A stretch of 64,000 nucleotides of DNA. It comes from Salvia splendens (taxonomy: Eukaryota; Streptophyta; Magnoliopsida; Lamiales; Lamiaceae). Below the pieces are notes generated by a model. That model was not told the DNA's origin and searched no databases. It saw nothing but the letters and a program-made list of their open reading frames with translations. The stretch lies in NCBI RefSeq assembly GCF_004379255.2, contig NC_056044.1:11510001-11574000 (forward strand). Direction: 5' to 3'. Made by a program: the position numbers and the translations under genes. Below are positions 58,001-64,000 of the stretch, piece by piece. How positions within the stretch are numbered: the stretch's first letter is position 1; each line of letters starts with the position of its first letter.

Positions 58001-59655
58001 TTAGGGTGCTCCTTAGCTGGGGCAATGTTTTTGAAAGAATCCTGCCAATGGCCTGAAAAACTTCTAGTCGTTGTTGCATCACTGTATTTCCCAGAAACAA
58101 GCAAATCCCAAGGTAAGACTATGGCCTCCGCAAACATGTTGGGCCTCTTTGCTACATCTCCTAGAAACTGAACTAAGTACAAGGTTGAGAAAACAAAGAT
58201 TTAGTGGCCAGTCTAACATTTCAGATCATTTATTATCTTTGAATGACAGCATACCTTTTGTTGAATGGGAAACTTATGTATTAACCAAAGCAGATGATAT
58301 TTCCCACTATTAAGATCCTGAGAATTCCTTTTCCAATCAAAGAACAGAGAATGACTTCTAGAATCCTCATCACTTGGACAATGGTAAAGATAAATTGGTA
58401 TGTTCAATTTTCTTGATGGTAAAGCATTACTGAAGATACTTCGGCAAGATAGAGGCTGATATGTGGTTGGATTTAAGTCTATGGGTTCAGGGCATGTGCT
58501 TTCCATTATGAGCCTGAAGTCCTTCATCTGAGAATATTCCAGAGACATTACATAAAGAAAGGGAAACTTTGTGTCATTATGAACATAAGGCACATACAAA
58601 ATGGTTTAGCTGTACCACCTCAAAAATCCTCTTAAAGTCCCATGTTTCTGGAAGGTTAAGCATGATATCAACACTGCCAGTTGCATCAACAAGCTGAAGT
58701 CTTCCAGAAGAAGATGAAATCTGAAATGGAAGGAACAATAGCCTTTTCAACTGTAGCTTCAAGTGATTAAATCAAACATAATACACTGCGTTGATTGTTT
58801 ATGGAAATACTCAGAGAGGCAATTGGAGTTGCAGGTCCTTCTATAGTTCTATTGATGTTATTGCTGTCCCGACTAGCACTAAGCTAGACATAATGGGAAA
58901 GGTTATATTTAATAAATATAAATCAATATCATACAATATACAGTATTTTAAAATCAAACAAACCAATAAAACATGACAAATTGACAATCACAAGCAAAAT
59001 CTGAAAATAAATTGTTGTGATTTTCAGAAAGTGCTGCATAGCTGACCTTTAAAGTTCCCAGTACAACAACCCCAATTTCTTCCGAGCGCAATACTCTTCT
59101 GATTGATTGCTCATAAGGTCTCCCACCGCAACGTAGAGGGCCTTTCTGATTGATCCCACCCATAAAATCAAAACAATTCTCCTGGGAATTCAAGGATTTT
59201 TTCCACGCAGCCTCACAATAAGTAACTAAATTAGCAATAGGAAGCACCTGAAAGAAAACAAGCAAAACATACAATTAGATGATAGATATGGTTCCAATGA
59301 ACTAAGAGACCAAATTATGATTGACTTAGATGAAGCCAGATACACTCAGCAGATTATGATTATAAAATAACTACCACTCGACTTACCAGTCTCAAATGAC
59401 AACAATCTACTTTCTTGCTACCAGAACATAGGTCATGCCTACAGAACTCCAGCAAGACTCCATGCTGGCATGTACAGATTCAAAAGTAAACATAAGAAAA
59501 TGAAAGAGATAACTTTTCCAATGTTCTTCTAACTACTACTAGGTTTACCCGAGCCTGAAAAGCTGACGATGGAAAATGCGAACTAGCATACTTTTGAGCC
59601 AGACCTTCCTCCTGTGAACACCTTGTAATTTTTTATGTTATTTACTCTAAGCAGG

Positions 59656-59697
<42 letters not shown>

Positions 59698-61416
59698 TAA
59701 TGCAATTATGGGACAATTCAATCAAAGTTGAAATAAAGTAACCATCTTTATTACATGTTGTGATCCTAAGATATCCTTCACAGACAAAGTCCCAGCAAAC
59801 ATTTTCTGGAAACATGAGACAACAAGTAATGCCCTGATACAAAAAGTACAGCATTAAACGAGCCAGGTGGGGAAAATGAAAGATAAAAGAAACATCCATG
59901 CACTCAATTACCACAATCTGGCAGCATATGGCAAAGAATTAATGAACTTTTGAAGAATACTTGGATATTGTTGTTTCAAATGAGACCTGCAATACATTGT
60001 GCTAAAACATAAGTACTTTTCTCAAATATAAATACTACACTAAATAAAGGGAGTATCGAACTTCAATAACATAGACTTATAGAAGCCACAACCATGACTC
60101 CAGTGGAGAGAATGACTCCACATGCATGCTAGTCCTAGTGCAAGCACCAAGTATCAACATTTTTCCCCAAGGAAAATGTGGATCCACAAAATGAACATTC
60201 TTCAGAGTAACCTGAAAGAAACATACATTTGATTAAGTTACGTTACCATTCAAAGATTTAAGCTGCTGTGAGCAGGAGTATTATCTAGATTCCACAGACT
60301 AATTATGAATGATCTTGATGTGGACTACTGCAAAAAAGGGTATGACTAACATACAAGCACACCAACTCTGACATAGTGTGGAAAAGCAAGGTACTTGTCA
60401 GTTAACGATAGTATCACATCTTGATCCAACTCAATAATCAGCCCATCCACGTAAATGCCAGTAATAACCCCAGTGTAGCTACCACACTCCCCTTTCCCTC
60501 TTATATCAGCATTTTGAGTTAGGCGTAGTTCCTTCGGCAACTTAGCAACGTGCAATGATACACTATCTGTCGCCAAATACATCAGCCGAGACTCTTCCTT
60601 CCTTAGATAAACCAACTTCTTCTTTAACCCCATAAATAAAACTACATCACCAATTAATCGTGAGATCGCAGGATGCCACGAAGATGTCGTTCCACAGAAG
60701 TACACTATTGTGCTCTGAACGAAACGATGATCTTCGACATTTCTCTCACACAAACCACTCAATTCTGAAACCAGGTGTTTTGAAGCACAATATTTGCATT
60801 GGCAGACAAGAATATGTACAAGAAACCCATCAACACCCCTCGAATCGCCTCCCCTGCCCGCCCAGGGCACACTGGCTACAGGGCTTATGGACGTTACCAC
60901 ACCGAAAATCAACCTGCGGGCCGTGGACCTATCTCCGAGATCACAGTCACCTAAACTCGAGCAAAAGCAACTAAAATCCGACAAACTGCACCGACTCCCA
61001 CCGCAAGCTTGGAAGAAACCCCACTGTATTATCTCTAGAAAACCACCTCTCCCACGCACGAAGGGAATGAAATTCCAAGCGAAAATTCGGATCTTTTGAC
61101 CGATCATTTTGGGGTCGAAATTCAAAATTTCACAGCAGATGGCGGCGGAATCGTCGTCGGAAAACTGAAAGCAATTGCAATTTTGAAGCAGATCGGGGGA
61201 AGAGGGTAGGTTGACAGTTCCGATAAGGAGTGCGGAGTGTTTCAAGGGTGTAAGGGTTTGCAAGATAGGGTTTTGGTGGATGGGTTTCCGAGAGCAGGGG
61301 TTTCGGTTGCGAAGGTCGATGGGGCGGCTAGGAACAAGAGATGAGGCGGCGGTGAAGGGGCGGCCGGACTTGATGAGACTGGAGATGGTTAATACAGCGG
61401 TTGGGTTTTCTTCCAT
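55051..61416 (-). CDS. CTC1: CST complex subunit CTC1 (telomere maintenance)
   Basis: CTC1 with STN1 and TEN1 forms the single-strand DNA-binding CST complex that protects telomeres and helps lagging-strand fill-in. Seventeen exons join with GT/AG borders and consistent phases into about 1,373 residues: 60355-61416, 60093-60211, 59912-59986, 59755-59833, 59549-59611, 59387-59464, 59047-59247, 58785-58883, 58619-58720, 58255-58527, 57739-58167, 57014-57652, 56843-56934, 56296-56503, 56063-56177, 55301-55623, 55051-55215. It starts MEENPTAVLTISSLIKSGRP. Plant CTC1 landmarks include GGFLEIIQWGFF, GKGECGSYTGVITGIYVDG, FVDPHFPWGKMLILGACTRT, FINSLPYAARLW, SSGRLQLVDATGSVDIML, LCPIGLGRDVYATFHRVLVL and DDGSSSCCCWADSEIAA. 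OB-fold content is known for the family, not read here. No stop or frameshift seen. The start is the first in-frame ATG; the junction of exons 8 and 9 is the least certain. Confidence 0.93.
59656..59697. repeat. ATA/AAT microsatellite in a CTC1 intron
   Basis: About 14 tandem trinucleotides (taataataat...) in the intron between exons 4 and 5. Confidence 0.95.
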
Positions 61417-61441
61417 TGCTCATTTGGGTTTGAACGATTGA

Positions 61442-62014
61442 GAGATTGAATTCGACGGGAAGTGGGAAAAGGCGGGAGGGACGCTCACAATAAATAAATG
61501 AATCATATCGGAATATTGAATAGGAGTAACATAGTAGCCTTACTCATTTTTTTTATTTTGGATGGTCCACAATTTAAAGAAACATTTACCATTTTTTTTT
61601 AGGCTTGATATACGGACTCAACATACCACTAACTTTTTATACTTATGATTCATTATAAACTAATGCTCCCTCCATTCACAACGACACGGATTTTAATGAG
61701 AAATTAATAAAGTAAGATAAAGGAGGAGAAAAAAATAGGTAAGTGAGACAGAGAAAAGTAGGTAGGTATGAAAGAAGAGAAAAAGTGAGAAAATTATGAG
61801 AGAGAAACTTTTCATTTTAAGAAATTAGACTATTTTTTGTGGACATCCCAAAATGGTAAAATGAGACTATTTTTAGTGGACGGATAGAGTATGAAAAATG
61901 GATCCCCCAATTCTCCACTTACTTTCTCCTTTTTTTCACAAAGTCAAATTATTTTTTAAAACTCATGTCAAGTCAAAATTGCTCTTTAAAATATACTCCA
62001 TCTATCCCATGCCA
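61442..62014. other. CTC1 upstream region and Stowaway-like MITE
   Basis: The promoter of CTC1 must lie just above 61416. A Stowaway-like MITE occupies about 61664-61891 (gctccctccattcacaacgac ... agtggacggatagagta), and further MITE-type sequence (tactccatctatccca) runs up to 62014. Confidence 0.5.
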
Positions 62015-62240
62015 TGTTGGAAATAGAATATTAAACTTTAGAGTTTCAAGGAATATAACATTAATATTGTTATAAACTTATAGTTCCAATGTATTCCTAG
62101 GTTCATTTACTTCTGTAATCCTATAAATAGTGATGTACAATGTATCACAAACAATAATTCAAGTCTAATACAATGTAGTAGATAAAGCTTTTAGTTGGAG
62201 TTAGGTACCTTTCCACAAGTCTAGCACAAACCTACCAACA
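62015..62240 (+). repeat. Possible short copia-type LTR
   Basis: Starts TGTTGGAAATAG and ends CCTACCAACA, with inverted TGTTGG/CCAACA termini. A TATA-like cctataaatagtg is at 62110-62122. Flanking pentamers do not match and no second LTR or primer-binding site was found, so the call is tentative. Confidence 0.4.
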
Positions 62241-64000
62241 AATCCATTTCAAAACCAATTCCCTAAGTTCTAGATATAAACCATCTAAAGGAGCTTGTTG
62301 TCAACATCTGAAGTGGAGCGAGTCACAGGGGAGAGACAGCCACCAGAAAGAGCAAACTGACTCAACAAGAGAAACCCATTGAGAATGCCTCGGTGCCGGA
62401 GAAGACGAAGGAGAACAACCGAGAAGAATGTCAGTGCTGTCAGAAGTGCACTAGTCGCCTTACCTATTTCAAGGCCGAGAAGGCCACAACCGACAAACGA
62501 CTATCAGAACAAAGGAAAAGACGTCGAGTTATCCAGCTGAGAGGGCGAGATTTTGACCAACCGGATGACTCGCCTTCAAAACAGAACACCAATGGAGAGA
62601 ATCTCGTTGGAAAAGAGCTGAAAGCCTTTACCCAGACACAACTACATGATCATCGATCACTGCTGCAAAGGTAGCCGTGCTGGAGATGGAGAGAAGATGG
62701 TCGGCCCCGCCGAGAGAGGAAAAGCTACTGCCGGGGGAAACGGGAGAGACTACGAACTTACGTTATAATGAATGAATCGTTTGGCCGAGGAGGAGGTATC
62801 AACCACTTTTCTTTTCTTTTCTTTTATCAAAAACACCCGATGTGTGTGGGGGGTTGAGGCAGACTGTCAAACGATTCAATCTTTGAATCAAGGAGAGAAT
62901 TGTCGAGGACGAAGGCGGAGCAGCCAACGTTCGTGTGGCGAGTGGGAGAGAGATAGGAGAGAATTGTCGAGGACGAAGGCGGAGCAGCCAACGTTCGTGT
63001 GGCGAGTGGGAGAGAGATATCATCGTCACACAGTCGTTGTGAAGAGCTGTTGGGAATGTGATGTCTTCGGGAGGTGTTGCCGGCCAAAAAAGAAAAAGAA
63101 AAAAAGCAGAGGAGCACATCACCGAGAAGATGCAGCAGAAGATATCCCGCTGACTATGGATGAGCCGCAAGATTTGGCGGTGATTCGAGAGGTGGTCACC
63201 CTGAAGTATGTCGAGGAGAAACCGAAGTGAGGAGTGATGGGAGAAGTCTCATCGTCAGAAAATGAGCAGACTTCGGATGGACGACCGGAAGTGTTGTGGG
63301 AGAAGAATGTCATATGGAGAAGAGGTTCCTTGGAGTTCGGCAATTACTGAAGGTGTTGGCAGCGGAAGCGTGCGTTCAAACGGATCACATAAAAACTTAT
63401 CTATTTAACAGATTATTTAGATAAACTCTATTCGCGTAATTATCACATGTATCATGCTTATAGCTTGAATTTAAATATGCTTCAGCATAAATAATACTTA
63501 AAACATACTTGCTACGAAGTAAGCCAACTTACCTTGTTGATTCACTTAAGAATCGAAGATGGCTTGCGTCTACTCCACGTGAAGATCTTGAGTACTCGAC
63601 CTCAAATCTTCTGACTGGTATCCCGGACCGTAAACTGATATTTGTGTGGGCAAATCTCACCAGAATACTAGGAGTTAAATAAAGAAGACAGAATCCTGCT
63701 CACGGGGGGAGAACAAAAATCGCTCCTCTCCTTGGAATAAGGGGGGACGAAATTTTTAAGAAAAACAAGTGTATTTTCTGTCTCCTTTATTCTCCTATTT
63801 GTATTAAGTCACATATTAGGCCCAGTAAGGGATCTAAGGAATAATTTGGATATGGCCTCCCCCAATTAGCTTTTTACTAATTAAATTGAACCCACAATTT
63901 AATATAAGCTTATATTGGAATATTACAGTCAGCCACTAAAGAAGTAATATTGCACTGCCCATCCAAATCCGAAATTACAAGTATTCCGGGTTTCCATTTG
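62241..64000. other. Retroelement-like debris
   Basis: No intact gene. 62300-63350 has short frames with Arg/Lys/Glu-rich, low-complexity content and no recognisable domain. 63340-64000 begins near a ggtgttggcagcggaagcgtg motif of the kind seen beside copia LTRs, and ends in AT-rich sequence. Confidence 0.35.
62892..63019. repeat. Perfect 64-bp tandem duplication
   Basis: Two adjacent copies of a 64-base unit starting ggagagaattgtcgaggacg and ending gcgagtgggagagagata, apparently identical. The identity points to a recent event. Confidence 0.9.

Overview
The window is nuclear DNA from a flowering plant, most probably a eudicot. It is AT-rich and intron-containing, it carries plant-specific genes (OEP24, an OVATE-family gene, plant-type CTC1), and it is crowded with plant transposons, including many Stowaway-like MITEs ending in CTCCCTCCGTCC. 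The abundance of those MITEs would fit Lamiales, but the species cannot be named from sequence alone. All gene models below were assembled by eye from reading frames and GT/AG splice sites.

Layout. 1-1.56 kb: edge of a hAT element with a long open TTF-type reading frame. 1.9-9.3 kb: nested transposons, with a MITE split by an Athila-like Ty3/gypsy element (target duplication GGAAT), which itself holds a truncated chromovirus-like element, a Stowaway MITE, and a hAT MITE inside each LTR. 9.3-15.2 kb: AT-rich sequence with MITEs. 15.2-17.2 kb (minus): OEP24, three exons. 18.2-19.5 kb: a Mutator-like element inside a Stowaway MITE. 19.9-21.4 kb: a rearranged multi-LTR TRIM complex. 21.6-32.7 kb: a very large PIF/Harbinger element (TTA target duplication) carrying five genes and interrupted by a 2.6-kb solo LTR. 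33.6-36.0 kb: a 2.4-kb fold-back hAT element. 37.6-40.5 kb: a second solo LTR. 43.4-45.5 kb: a compact Harbinger element with an intact transposase gene. 45.5-46.5 kb: a shorter relative of the fold-back hAT. 46.6-51.1 kb (plus): an unrecognised five-coding-exon gene. 51.6-52.5 kb: a copia-type solo LTR. 54.0-54.6 kb (minus): an OVATE-family gene. 55.05-61.4 kb (minus): the complete 17-exon CTC1 gene. 61.5-64 kb: retroelement debris.

The main discovery candidate is the Harbinger element at 21.6-32.7 kb. Besides the two mobility genes, a Myb/SANT-like ORF1 protein and a DDE transposase that both splice into uninterrupted frames, it carries a second Myb/SANT-like gene, a two-domain B3 gene and a GRF-type zinc-finger/membrane gene. 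Each of these three extra genes is open except for one in-frame stop codon, whereas the mobility genes are intact. Without the later solo LTR the element would be about 8.5 kb. The host genes (OEP24, the 47.5-kb gene, OVATE-like, CTC1) are unrelated in function and share no visible regulation.
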